Shown piece by piece: positions 47,382 to 55,802 of a stretch of DNA of 64,000 nt; position 1 is the first letter of the stretch, and the number at the start of each line of letters is the position of its first letter. Origin of the DNA: Thalassotalea_B piscium_A (lineage in GTDB: Bacteria > Pseudomonadota > Gammaproteobacteria > Enterobacterales > Alteromonadaceae). The stretch spans positions 2,728,001 to 2,792,000 of the forward strand of contig CP186339.1 of assembly GCA_049347715.1 (NCBI GenBank). The letters run 5' to 3'. Below the pieces are notes generated by a model. It was given only the letters and a program-made list of their open reading frames with translations, was not told where the DNA came from and did no database searches. The translations under genes were made by a program, and so were the position numbers.

Positions 47382-48389
47382 CTAAATTGAATAGGGCTTT
47401 CCAAAAGTCGGAACAATGACTTTTAGAGGATCCATGTTTAATTTCTTAATTTCTTTTTGAAGCGTCTCAATGGGATCGTTATATCCCTCATCAGTTAACT
47501 TAAAAGTCCCAAAGTGAATTCCGATCATCTTTTTACTCTCTAGGTCATTAAATGCTTGTAGAGAATCTTTTGGATTAAGATGAGCATCTTTCATGAACCA
47601 CCTAGGCTCATAAGCACCAATTGGAATCAAAGAAAGATCCGGTGCACCTAGCTTATCTTTAATGCTTTTAAAGAACTTCCCATACCCTGTATCTCCAGCA
47701 AAGTAGATCTTATAAGCGTTTTCAATATAGAAGCCACCCCAAAGCATTTCTCTTTTATCAAATATGCCTCTAGCCGACCAGTGCTGCGAGGGAACGAAAG
47801 TAATCTTAGTTTTATTTGTTGTTATACTTTGCCACCAATCTAAATCGACAGCAGAATTAATTCCGTTGTCTTCTAAAAATGACTTCGTTTTTAACCCTGC
47901 AACGAATTGGGGAGCATCTCTGTCGTTTAAGCGCTTGAGTGTATCAAGATCTAGGTGATCATAATGATTATGAGATATAAGAACGATATCTATTGCAGGC
48001 AGATCATCGAAGGCAATACCAGGTTTAACGACTCTTTTGGGTCCTGCAAATTGAACAGGTGAAGCTCTGAGTGAATATTGAGGATCTGTTAATATGTTTA
48101 AATTATCAATTTGAATAAGAACTGATGCATGGTTGATTACAGTAATAATAGGCTTTACTGATCTTTGGCTAGCAGGTTTAAACTGCTTGGAGTCAATTTC
48201 ATCTGGCCAAGGAGTTGATTCATTCATACTACTCATTTTCCACTTGAGTAGATCAAATATACTTTTATCTTCAAAAGGCTCGATGTTATCAAATTTAACA
48301 CCATCAAAAGGAGCGTTAGTTTTTGCATAATGTGGCGATGTGCAGGAGGAGAGTATAACGGTAAATATTAACGCTGATAATTTTTTCAT
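47382..48389 (-). CDS. MBL-fold lipoprotein hydrolase (NAPE-PLD/UlaG-like)
   Basis: A 335-residue lipoprotein (lipobox LSSC at residue ~16) with a metallo-beta-lactamase fold. The metal motif is SHNHYDHLD (HxHxDH), followed by FVPSQHWSARG, FAGDTGYG and GIHFGTFKLTDE. This order fits the N-acyl-phosphatidylethanolamine phospholipase D-like group. It would act in the periplasm, perhaps on phospholipids. It lies in the relic integron array on the minus strand. Confidence 0.85.
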   Translation of the reverse strand: MKKLSALIFTVILSSCTSPHYAKTNAPFDGVKFDNIEPFEDKSIFDLLKWKMSSMNESTPWPDEIDSKQFKPASQRSVKPIITVINHASVLIQIDNLNILTDPQYSLRASPVQFAGPKRVVKPGIAFDDLPAIDIVLISHNHYDHLDLDTLKRLNDRDAPQFVAGLKTKSFLEDNGINSAVDLDWWQSITTNKTKITFVPSQHWSARGIFDKREMLWGGFYIENAYKIYFAGDTGYGKFFKSIKDKLGAPDLSLIPIGAYEPRWFMKDAHLNPKDSLQAFNDLESKKMIGIHFGTFKLTDEGYNDPIETLQKEIKKLNMDPLKVIVPTFGKPYSI

Positions 48390-48539
48390 TTAGCTTGCTC
48401 GTTTTTTTAGTATTTATTTAAAACCCAAACACATTACGTAACGTATAAAATTAGGTGTTAGTTAAACTTGAATAATTTATGCATGGTCAGCGTAAAAACT
48501 ACGACGAGTAGTTTTCTCCTGCACCAATTTATATGGCCT

Positions 48540-48745
48540 TCATTTACACTTAACATACGTATTAGTGAGTTTATCCTTTTTTAAAATAAGAAAGCTGTTG
48601 TCTATATTTAACATAAATCCAGATGTCCAAGCCTCACCTTCACCATTTATTAACAGTTTGAATTTTAATGAGTTTTTACAATACCTTTACTTTCCCAATA
48701 GGATAAAACGTAAGGTTTAATAGTGACCTTAGAATCACTTGCTAG
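48540..48745 (-). pseudogene. Frameshifted gene relic after the VOC gene
   Basis: Two overlapping minus-strand frames read protein-like sequence: SKVTIKPYVLSYWESKGIVKTH, then after a frameshift FKLLINGEGEAWTSGFMLNIDN...TNTYVKCK and a stop. Together they look like one broken protein tail without a start. The family is unknown; it is probably a decayed cassette gene. Confidence 0.35.
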
Positions 48746-48749
48746 GTAA

Positions 48750-49100
48750 TCACTCTGACCAAACGGCAAATTCATTTCCATTTGGATCACTAAAGTGAAA
48801 CCTTCTTCCTCCTGGAAATGAGAAAATAGGTTTAATAACTTCACCGCCAGATTTTTCAATTGTAACTTGAGTTGTCTCAAGTGAATTACTGTACAAAACT
48901 ATGAGTGGACTTCCATTTTTAGTAGATACAACTAAGTCAGATTTGAAAAAGCCTCCGTCTACCCCTTGAGCAGAAAAGCTACAATAATCTGGTCCATAAT
49001 CTACAAAAGACCAACCGAAAACTTCACTAAAGAAAACCTTCGTCGATTCAATGTTTTTAGTAGGTATTTCAATATAATTTATTTTATTATGTTTTGTCAT
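48750..49100 (-). CDS. VOC (glyoxalase/dioxygenase superfamily) protein
   Basis: A 116-residue single VOC domain: INYIEIPTKNIESTKVFFSEVFGWSFVDYGPDYCSF, then PLIVLYSNSLETTQVTIEKSGGEV and FSDPNGNEFAVWSE at the end. This is the typical pattern of small VOC proteins of unknown substrate, very common in integron cassettes. The frame extends to 49142, but GACGGAAG precedes ATG 49100 at a good distance, and the extra codons would run through an attC-like boundary (GTTAGGG on the minus strand). Confidence 0.88.
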   Translation of the reverse strand: MTKHNKINYIEIPTKNIESTKVFFSEVFGWSFVDYGPDYCSFSAQGVDGGFFKSDLVVSTKNGSPLIVLYSNSLETTQVTIEKSGGEVIKPIFSFPGGRRFHFSDPNGNEFAVWSE

Positions 49101-49189
49101 TTCAGTACTTCCGTCGTTAATTTTGTGCGTTAGCCCTAACAACTAATACAGATAGTACTAATGTTAGAATAAATATCATAAACTTTTCT

Positions 49190-49433
49190 GATTACATATG
49201 CCTCACTAAGAGGCAAATAATAGTTAGTTAAAATAAGCGACTAATGAGTAAAGAAGCCTATTGATTTATTGATTTCATTCGGAGCAATATCCTCCGAAAA
49301 TATTAATGAAGTTGAATAAGTTTTAGTGCATGCCAAATAAATCTAATTCCAACGTTACAAGGAAACATAACTCCCTCCCGAAGTGCAAAAGAAGCGCAGC
49401 GTACTTTTCGTTCGAACGAGCAGCTTGTTATAT
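49190..49433 (-). repeat. Degenerate attC-like region after the membrane-protein gene
   Basis: On the minus strand, ATATAACAAG (49433-49424) begins 10 nt after the stop of the membrane-protein gene, as an attC R'' end should. A segment matching the right half of the complete attC lies at 49208-49241 (31 of 34 positions equal to 50321-50354). The 240-bp length is too long for one site, so it is a decayed or compound site. Confidence 0.4.
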
Positions 49434-49442
49434 TTTTGTGCA

Positions 49443-50036
49443 TTACTCAGGCAATACCACATTTAAACTACTTAGTAGGTAGTAATAAGCCACCACAGTG
49501 AGAATCCCAAGTCCCAGCACAATTAAAGTACGATATTTTGCACCGTGACGATGGCTTTTTTCTCTTTCTTTGTGCGAAGCAACATCCATCATTTCATCGC
49601 CAAAATATATGGATAAAAGCGTTCCTATGGCGCTAATTATCAGAATACTCCAATATGGGTAAGGTTCAGTTAAAATATGTTTCAAAAGCTTAGTAATGAA
49701 AGTTAAATCATAAGAATCTGGACTTGTTGTTATATAAAAAACATTAAGCGCAACAGCAACAAACCATAGCACTATCTGTGTATATGCCATTTTAATTTTA
49801 AAGAGCAGCCTAACAGGAAAAGCAAGAATAAAGCCCCCATCAGCAACTGGAGTACATAAAACAAAAAAACTCCACGTTAATATAGAAACGCCAAGGCCAG
49901 TTGAAGCATCATACTTCCAGCTCATATATAAGAAGTAGGCAATTACAATCAATATGAGAGCAAGAAACTTTAAAAGTGACTCGCTGTGAGTTTCATTTTT
50001 CTGATTAAACTTAATTGTATTATCTTTGATTTTTAA
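49443..50036 (-). CDS. Small integral membrane protein, unknown
   Basis: A protein of about 197 residues with five hydrophobic helices (FLALILIVIAYFLYMSW; SILTWSFFVLCTPVADGGFILAF; VLWFVAVALNVFYI; SILIISAIGTLLSIYF; LIVLGLGILTVVAYYYLL) and a polar loop rich in His and Lys before the last one (EREKSHRHGAK). I recognise no family. The frame reaches 50051, but the ATG giving MLKIKDNTIKF is the likely start. It sits in the integron array, with an attC-type R'' box right after its stop. Confidence 0.65.
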   Translation of the reverse strand, partial: LKIKDNTIKFNQKNETHSESLLKFLALILIVIAYFLYMSWKYDASTGLGVSILTWSFFVLCTPVADGGFILAFPVRLLFKIKMAYTQIVLWFVAVALNVFYITTSPDSYDLTFITKLLKHILTEPYPYWSILIISAIGTLLSIYFGDEMMDVASHKEREKSHRHGAKYRTLIVLGLGILTVVAYYYLLSSLNVVLPE

Positions 50037-50071
50037 CATTCTAATCACCAACTACTTGAGGGTCTGCAATA

Positions 50072-50299
50072 TCATTCATTGAGCCAAGAAATGGCTTCTC
50101 TATTATTTCCAAAATATGTAATCTCTCCAAAAATGAACCAATAACCACTTTTTGCAGCAAACTCTTGCCACTTTTTGTTTCCATAGATAACAACCTTTAC
50201 ACATTCATTCACGTGCTTTAACCCAAGGGTTAAATCATCACACAAGGCCCTAACTCCCCATCTCTGCCCTATCAACCAGAACTTTAACTGTTTATTTTC
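50072..50299 (-). pseudogene. SpoIIAA/STAS-like protein, C-terminal fragment
   Basis: About 70 codons match the C-terminal half of SpoIIAA-like STAS proteins: LTLGLKHVNECVKVVIYGNKKWQEFAAKSG, then YFGNNREAISWLNE. The N-terminal half is missing, and the open frame runs back to a stop codon only a few bases from the attC right end at 50307. A TTG could start a 67-aa product, but the fold would be incomplete. It is best read as a truncated cassette gene. Confidence 0.5.
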
Positions 50300-50306
50300 T
50301 TACTTC

Positions 50307-50404
50307 AGATAACACCTTCAAAGAGGCAAATGATAGTTGGTTAGAATAAGCGACGCAGGAGCAAAAACCAACTGTAATTTGTCCTTATAAGTAACTTGTT
50401 ATAT
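50307..50404 (-). repeat. attC-like integron recombination site, complete
   Basis: On the minus strand this 98-bp element runs from R'' ATATAAC to R' GTTATCT. Its inner arms (CAAATTACAGTTGGTT and AACCAACTATCATTTG) pair at 14 of 16 positions. Both ends follow the Vibrio attC pattern (TATAACAA...AAGGAC and GCCTCTTTGAAGGTGTTAT). The orientation agrees with the integrase relic at 59.5 kb and with minus-strand cassettes. This is the best single piece of evidence for a cassette array. Confidence 0.7.
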
Positions 50405-50444
50405 TTTTTAAACGACAATACCGTACATAATATTGGAGTTTACT

Positions 50445-50717
50445 ATGGACAGAATAAGTGTAAATCAGTTCAGAGACAATCTAAAAACATACGTTGAACA
50501 AACAGTTAGTGAGCATGAGCCTATTAAAGTAACCAGACGTGCTGGTGATGATTTTATTGTGATGAGCGCAGACGATTGGGAAAGAGAATAAGAAACATTA
50601 CACGTTTTACAAAGTAATAGTTTGATGCAACAAATTTCAGAGTCAATGAAAATGCACACAAGTAATAAAGGCTACAAACCAACACAAGAGCAGTTAGATG
50701 AGATTATTAATCTTTGA
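50445..50717 (+). pseudogene. yefM: YefM-type antitoxin gene with an internal stop
   Basis: The 91-codon frame encodes a YefM/Phd-fold antitoxin: MDRISVNQFRDNLKTYVEQ, then FIVMSADDWERE and a C-terminal part ETLHVLQSNSLMQQISESMK that should wrap the toxin. A TAA at 50589-50591 interrupts it after 48 codons, exactly between the DNA-binding half and the toxin-binding half. GGAG precedes the ATG. The toxin gene overlaps its end by 20 bp. It reads on the + strand, against the cassette direction. A single base change from GAA or CAA would explain the stop. Confidence 0.8.
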
Positions 50718-50967
50718 AGGTAAAACGTGGCTCACTTATGAGCAATTAAGAGAAAAAGATAAGAAGTTACATAAAACATTGTGCAAAATATTAAAAGAAA
50801 AGCTTCGCTCAGATCCTAGTAGTGGTTTAGGGAAGCCTGAGCCACTTAAACATAATTTATCTGGATTATGGTCTAAACGGATTTCTCAAAAAGACAGACT
50901 TATTTATAAATTTGATGACGAATATATTTATAACTTCGCAATTGGTGGACACTACGAGAAACATTAA
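50698..50967 (+). CDS. yoeB: YoeB/Txe-type mRNA interferase toxin
   Basis: An 89-residue ribosome-dependent RNase toxin. KPEPLKHNLSGLWSKRI is nearly identical to the YoeB core and holds the catalytic Glu; the catalytic Arg is in KDRLIY, and the terminal His-Tyr pair is in GGHYEKH. All residues known to matter in E. coli YoeB are present, so the toxin looks intact. Its start overlaps the antitoxin frame. With the antitoxin truncated, the toxin is expected to be weakly expressed, inactive for another reason, or neutralised in trans. Confidence 0.88.
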   Translation: MRLLIFEGKTWLTYEQLREKDKKLHKTLCKILKEKLRSDPSSGLGKPEPLKHNLSGLWSKRISQKDRLIYKFDDEYIYNFAIGGHYEKH

Positions 50968-51402
50968 GCCATTCACAAAGGTATTTGACGCCTAAGGCTT
51001 GTCCGAATTTTTCGGTTGGATCCAAATCGCTCTGATGTACTTCCGCCAGATACCGTTGCCACTTTTTTAGTAAATCGTTCTCCAGCCTTAAGCGTTCATT
51101 TTCCTTTTTAAGAGATTGAATGGCCGAAAGTTCTTTTTTAGTGGGTACTTTTCGCATTAGTTCATTATTGTCTTGGTAGCGCTGATGGTTAGAGAATTTA
51201 CCTTCTCTGTATTCCTTCCGCCAGCGGGTGAATATCAAGTACTAAAGCAACATCCTTTGACATGACATTGTCTTGTAAGCTTAGCTTGACTGCTTTGATT
51301 TTGAAACTAACTGGGTAAACCATGTTTTTCTAGGTTGGGTATACTTAGGCATTTTAGCCTCCTCAATGTGATGAGGAGGTGTCCACTAAAACGGGGGAGC
51401 TA
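50960..51402 (-). mobile_element. IS3-family insertion sequence remnant
   Basis: On the minus strand the element begins TGTAGCTCCCCCGTTTTAGTGGACA-like (51402 downward), the common IS3-family end, followed by an orfA that starts MPKYTQPRKTW and continues after frameshifts as FTRWRKEYREGKF and a leucine-zipper helix (KENERLRLENDLLKK). The first codons of orfB (FGQALGVKYLCEWLNVSRSVHQLRSYK) are seen, then it stops near the toxin gene. So it is a truncated, frameshifted 5' part of an IS. It splits an attC-like site. Confidence 0.8.
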
Positions 51403-51431
51403 CAGAGTCCGAGTGCAACGCCTTGTTATGC
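51403..51431 (-). repeat. attC half-site (R''-L'') after the oleate hydratase gene
   Basis: On the minus strand GCATAACAAGGCGTTGCACTCGGACTC matches the start of Vibrio-type attC sites (TATAACAAACGCCTCAAGAGGGACTG) in the R'' box, the AAG spacer and the GGAC of L''. The other half is missing because the IS3 remnant begins directly after it. It lies 160 bp after the oleate hydratase stop. Confidence 0.55.
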
Positions 51432-51591
51432 CTAGACAACACAACAACCAAGCATCAACACACATATTAAACGTATCGTTTCTTTGATATATTAACTCAT
51501 AAAAAAACTACCTAAGTAAATAGATAGCTTTTGTTGTTTATTTTTTATAACTCACTTATGGCACTCGTTACAAACGAGCGTTCGTGGTGGA

Positions 51592-53202
51592 TTAACTTAA
51601 AATTGCTTTTGCATTTTTTAAATTATCCCATAGATGGTGTTGACCAAAGTACATTTCAGGTGGCTTTATTGATGGGTCTATTAATTTGTTAATAGCTAAT
51701 ATAGCCCCACGAACACTATATTCGGTTGTGAAAACTATCCCATCTGGTATTTCAACAAATTGTCCTAACAGCGCAAAGTTTTGCGAACCTTTAGGTACAA
51801 CAGGAGGTCGGTCACCTTCGGTTCTAGGTAAAAATTGAGAAATTCCGTAAGGTAATCTACAAGGTACACAGTAAGATGTTTCAAGAAGTTCTGTTTTTTC
51901 GTCTTCGTTTAGATCACCCCATAAATGTCCTAAAAGCTCTTCTAAAATTTCTTTCCCAGTACATTCATACATAGGTTTTTTTACAAATTGACCAATATTA
52001 TCTTCACCTAATGCTGAAACCCAAATTACACAAGTATCTGCCGCTTGACCCGGGAAAAAAGGCTGGCGATAGGTGTGTACATGCATTATCCATGGAGATT
52101 GTGTTAAAGGTAATGGGCTTTGTACTCCCATTTGTCGTTCAACTAACCATTGGAATTTTCTTTCAAAAAGATTTCCTCTAAACGTTACGGTAAAGTGCAT
52201 CATTCTAGAAAGTGAAACGTCACGTAAATAACGGTCTGGTCTACCTAAGTCTGCTTGTTTTGCTACTATGTTTTGCCATAATTGGTAAGCTTCGCCTGGT
52301 TTTTCTAAAGGTGCTGTAGATACAGGCTCATCATGAGAACCATAAGAATGATTAGAAACAATTGAGCCGATTGTCAAGAATGCCTTGTCTTGTGGCCTAA
52401 CTTCTATTGAATCTAAAATTTTATCTTCTGCATTTTTTAAATGTAAGCGTTCTACCCAGCGTTTATCATCACTTTCTTTAAAATCAACATCCGTAATACA
52501 AGTATTATAATGTATTTGAACGCCTTTTTTTGTTAAGAGTTTAATAGCCGGTAGAATGAACGAGTGGTAGTTTGTGTAACGTGTACGTTCTAAAGAGGTC
52601 ATTTTTTCCATATCAGACATACGGTGATAAAATAGTTTCATGTAACGCTTCATCTCTATCGCAGAGTGCCATGGCTGAAAAGCAAAAAGAGCACGCCACA
52701 TATACCAGTAATTACTTTTGAAAAAGTCTTCGCTGAAATAATCGGTGATTTTAGCATCTGCTGGGATCTTAGATTCTGGTATTTCTATTAATCGAGCCAT
52801 TTGAAGAGCTTCAGTAGTACCTAATCCAAGGTCGTGTCCAGAATCTTTCTCACCGTTTGCATGTAGTAGCCTAACCACAGTGTTCATATTGCATTCTTTA
52901 GCATTAGCTTCATAGTCGTCTAGGCAAGATCCAAGTTCGTCATAAGGTATTAATGACCAAAATTCTTTAGTGCAGCAATATACTTTATCTTCGTACATAC
53001 GACTGCCGCGCATTATGTAAACAGGCTTGCCATCAATCATTTTAAAAGATGCATCCATTGACCCACCGACTAAATCATTTTCAGGGTTTTTTTCAAAAAT
53101 GTGAATGTTTTCTGGGGTGAAGCCAACTTTCTGCACTAAATAAACTGCAGCTGATAAGGAGGCTAATCCTAATCCGTTTAAATAAATTTTAGAATTGCTC
53201 AT
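51592..53202 (-). CDS. ohyA: Oleate hydratase (MCRA family flavoprotein)
   Basis: A 536-residue FAD protein that should add water to the cis-9 double bond of oleic acid to give 10-hydroxystearate. The N-terminal dinucleotide fold (KIYLNGLGLASLSAAVYL...IHIFEKN) runs into GGSMDASF, and SRMYEDK, NYWYMWRALFAFQPWHSAIEMKRYM, HTYRQPFFPGQ and the late FALLGQFVEIPDGIVFTTEYSVRGA are MCRA signatures. The frame opens at 53271, but ATG 53202 gives the family N-terminus. It is the distal gene of a minus-strand block with CrtC- and CruF-like genes, separated from them by 530 bp and a hairpin. Confidence 0.9.
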   Translation of the reverse strand: MSNSKIYLNGLGLASLSAAVYLVQKVGFTPENIHIFEKNPENDLVGGSMDASFKMIDGKPVYIMRGSRMYEDKVYCCTKEFWSLIPYDELGSCLDDYEANAKECNMNTVVRLLHANGEKDSGHDLGLGTTEALQMARLIEIPESKIPADAKITDYFSEDFFKSNYWYMWRALFAFQPWHSAIEMKRYMKLFYHRMSDMEKMTSLERTRYTNYHSFILPAIKLLTKKGVQIHYNTCITDVDFKESDDKRWVERLHLKNAEDKILDSIEVRPQDKAFLTIGSIVSNHSYGSHDEPVSTAPLEKPGEAYQLWQNIVAKQADLGRPDRYLRDVSLSRMMHFTVTFRGNLFERKFQWLVERQMGVQSPLPLTQSPWIMHVHTYRQPFFPGQAADTCVIWVSALGEDNIGQFVKKPMYECTGKEILEELLGHLWGDLNEDEKTELLETSYCVPCRLPYGISQFLPRTEGDRPPVVPKGSQNFALLGQFVEIPDGIVFTTEYSVRGAILAINKLIDPSIKPPEMYFGQHHLWDNLKNAKAILS

Positions 53203-53271
53203 AGTATGTACTTCGCTAATAAATGATTGAATTAGAGATAAAAAATATACACCTCGACTTTTTTCAGTCAA

Positions 53272-53745
53272 ATGTTTGTTCGCACAAATTAAAGTTTAAA
53301 TGATATAGAATAACTTTAGTTAGTTTTGAGGGGAAACTGTTTGCATAGCTTATATATATTCGTATATATTTGGAAATCCCCCTACTTCTCGAATAAAATT
53401 AGACTCACTATTTTCATACTACTGTCTTATTTCAATAAAAAATTGAACGTTACAGAAATAAGCAATGATTATGGAATTATATTTACATGGTTTAGTTGTA
53501 AAAAAATTGATTGTTAGATGCAAAAAAAACGACTCAAATGTCAGTATGATTCTGAATGAGTTGTTTTCTAGGGATAGTCATCAACAAAATCCTTTTTTTG
53601 ATAAGACCTTTAATTGTAGTTGAGAGATTAAATTTTTCAAATAAGGGTGGATGTCCTAGTTAATCTCTAGTTAATTCATAATTCATACTTCCTTATAAAC
53701 AGAACTTTGCTTTTAAGTTTACCTGTGACCCAATTACCCAATAAT
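53272..53745. other. Intergenic region before the oleate hydratase gene
   Basis: This AT-rich gap of about 470 bp should hold the promoter of the oleate hydratase gene on the minus strand. A 63-codon + strand frame at 53326 is hydrophobic but has no ribosome binding site or family likeness, and I do not accept it as a gene. Confidence 0.4.
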
Positions 53746-53772
53746 ATTCCGGCACAATATTTATGCCGGAAT
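53746..53772 (-). terminator. Hairpin after the CruF-like gene
   Basis: ATTCCGGCA and TGCCGGAAT form a perfect 9-bp stem with a 9-nt loop, 33 bp after the CruF-like stop on the minus strand. It followed the four-gene TetR-to-CruF unit and separates it from oleate hydratase. Confidence 0.65.
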
Positions 53773-53804
53773 AGTTTAACTAGCTTAGTGATAAAGCTAT
53801 TAGC

Positions 53805-54698
53805 CTAATTTTTTGTCATGTTTTTATTGCTTAATATTTTTACTGTGCTGAGAACAGTAACAAAAAACATTGTGAATATAGAAACCAATGCTAAAGATCC
53901 AAGAATATCCTTAGTCCACCATTGATGCCCATCTAGAGTTGTAATTGAACTGCTTACATTAAAAATATAAGTTGCTATGAATTCTACAATGATAACTCCA
54001 TACATTAACGTAGGCTGTAACCAGTGATTTTTTTCATATATTGGTGTTGCTTCTTCAGGAAACTTCTCACTTTGTGATCTTTGATACAGTGCAAAAAGCT
54101 GAAATATTGTGAAGACACATAGGAACCATCCTAGAAAATTACTAAAAGGAACGCCAAAAAATACACCTCCATTTTCCCATGTCCATGCTTTTAACATAGT
54201 GGCTCTATGTGGATCCATTGAAAGATCCCACATCACCATAAGGAATGATGCTATCAGTGGAACAGTAAATACTGAAGAGTCTTTAAGTTTAGCATCAAAC
54301 TTATCTAGTAACACATGTGCTACTGTCCATGTTAGGTAACCCATTGCAAAATATGAAGGCATTATCTGAATTGGAACAAGCCATATCTTTTGTCCAAGAA
54401 ATGCAGAATAGTCATAACTCCCAAATGGGAAACCCGTCAGAATACTAATCGTTTCATAAGTCCAACTTACAACAAAAGTAATGAGAAAAAATATTAGAAA
54501 CTTTTTAAGACCATATTTATGTATTCCGTGAACACATGCAAATACGAACAATACAATTGTTGTATAGAAAGGAGTAAGTGGACCAAGTAAGCCATCACCA
54601 GTACTTCCGAGAATGAAGTTTAGTACAGCAAGTAAGGCTATACACATCCACATTATTTGTTGTTGAAGTTTTGTGTTTATCATTTTTGAATTTCCCAT
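53805..54698 (-). CDS. Carotenoid-hydratase-like membrane protein (CruF/DUF422 family)
   Basis: A 297-residue protein with seven to eight membrane helices. The family signature is clear: FVVSWTYETISILTGFPFGSYDY, WLVPIQIMPSYFAMGYLTW, MVMWDLSMDPHRA and WTWENGGVFFGVPFSNFLGWFL, with conserved acidic, His and Asn residues in the membrane. Known members (CruF, bacterioruberin hydratase) add water to the end double bond of acyclic carotenoids. There are no carotenoid backbone genes here, so the substrate may be another lipid or terpenoid. It starts 9 bp after the FAD oxidoreductase gene. Confidence 0.85.
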   Translation of the reverse strand: MGNSKMINTKLQQQIMWMCIALLAVLNFILGSTGDGLLGPLTPFYTTIVLFVFACVHGIHKYGLKKFLIFFLITFVVSWTYETISILTGFPFGSYDYSAFLGQKIWLVPIQIMPSYFAMGYLTWTVAHVLLDKFDAKLKDSSVFTVPLIASFLMVMWDLSMDPHRATMLKAWTWENGGVFFGVPFSNFLGWFLCVFTIFQLFALYQRSQSEKFPEEATPIYEKNHWLQPTLMYGVIIVEFIATYIFNVSSSITTLDGHQWWTKDILGSLALVSIFTMFFVTVLSTVKILSNKNMTKN

Positions 54699-54707
54699 CT
54701 ATCAATT

Positions 54708-55790
54708 TTAATCTTTCAGGCCAAAGAGTTTGCGATATTTACTGATAAAAAGATCTTTGCCTTTAATCTTGCTAGTGATCCAATTGCCAAAAGTACCAAT
54801 AATTAAATAAGAGTTTCCTTTGCTTGGCCCTAACGGTAAAAAGAACGGTGCTTTTCCCCAAGGTGTGTAAGGTTTTAGTTGATCTGTACTTTTCCCTGCA
54901 GCTAACGCTTTGAACATAGTAGTAAGCCAAGGAATTTGGCGACCGATAGCAACTATGGTCATCGCGTCGCCGTTACTTGCAACATCACCAGCGGCAAATA
55001 CATTGGCATAAGAAGATGGACGCAAGTATTTATCAACTATTACTCGACCATTATTTTCTTTTTTCACGCTAGGTAAGCCGTCGACTAGTTCAGACACGGC
55101 TCTAGAACCGATTGCAGGGATGATCAGATCGGCTGTGAGTGTCGACCCATCCGATAAATTAAGAGAGCCAGAGTAAGGTTCTGTTAAGCTCTTAAGATCA
55201 TCAACTTTAACGCCGAACTTAATGTTAACGCCTGCCTGTTTGAGTTTTGATGTAATGGCCGTACCAAACTTGCTTGGCATTTGCGCAAACAGACTTGAAT
55301 CGCTGGATATCAAGGTGATGTTTTTATCTGGCATAGCAAAATTGATTTCACCGGCTATTTCCGTTCCTACAGCACCGGCTCCCACGATAGCAACCGATTT
55401 AGCGGTTTGCAGTTTTGCGTGCAATTCAGTGATAACAGTACGAAAATCATCAATACTGTCGCCTGCAGGCTTAAAGGCGACACCATTGGTAGAGCCGGTG
55501 GCAATAACAATAAAGTCAGCGTCCAATTGTGTGCCATCTGCAAGAGTGACACTGTTTTCTTCCACCTTGATTACTTTAGCTTTAACAAACTTTCCTTTTG
55601 CAAGCAGCGAGTCATAAGGTAATAACACGCGGTCTAACAAAGACGGTTTAACAAGCGCACGTATCATTGCTGGAGCATGAACAAATGCATCACGTTGATC
55701 TATTAGCGTTACATCTAGATCATTATCTAACGATTTAGCGAGTTCAGCGCCCAAGTAGCCGCCACCAACTATTAATAATTTTTTAGTCAT
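54708..55790 (-). CDS. NAD(P)/FAD-dependent oxidoreductase (FSP1/AIFM2-like)
   Basis: A 360-residue two-dinucleotide-fold flavoprotein. FAD site: LLIVGGGYLGAELAKSL...VTLIDQRDAFVHAP. NAD(P) site: VAIVGAGAVGTEIAGEI. A third FAD segment is ANVFAAGDVA. The size and the absence of redox cysteines fit the NDH-2/FSP1 group that reduces quinones. The C-terminus (GKDLFISKYRKLFGLK) could attach to the membrane. It lies 12 bp from the CrtC-like gene and 9 bp from the CruF-like gene, so it belongs to the same operon and may supply or remove electrons in that pathway. Confidence 0.88.
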   Translation of the reverse strand: MTKKLLIVGGGYLGAELAKSLDNDLDVTLIDQRDAFVHAPAMIRALVKPSLLDRVLLPYDSLLAKGKFVKAKVIKVEENSVTLADGTQLDADFIVIATGSTNGVAFKPAGDSIDDFRTVITELHAKLQTAKSVAIVGAGAVGTEIAGEINFAMPDKNITLISSDSSLFAQMPSKFGTAITSKLKQAGVNIKFGVKVDDLKSLTEPYSGSLNLSDGSTLTADLIIPAIGSRAVSELVDGLPSVKKENNGRVIVDKYLRPSSYANVFAAGDVASNGDAMTIVAIGRQIPWLTTMFKALAAGKSTDQLKPYTPWGKAPFFLPLGPSKGNSYLIIGTFGNWITSKIKGKDLFISKYRKLFGLKD

Positions 55791-55802
55791 TTTTAAAGCC
55801 TA

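Noticed and set aside
48665..48880. A 71-codon minus-strand ORF overlapping the VOC gene
   Set aside because: Its first part is only a shadow of the VOC gene; its second part is recorded as a separate relic (48540-48745).
49132..49198. A 20-codon hydrophobic leader peptide upstream of the VOC gene on the minus strand
   Set aside because: It overlaps the cassette boundary, has no good ribosome binding site and shows no codon pattern suggesting attenuation.
53326..53517. A 63-codon + strand ORF before the oleate hydratase gene
   Set aside because: No ribosome binding site, odd hydrophobic composition typical of AT-rich chance frames, and no family likeness.
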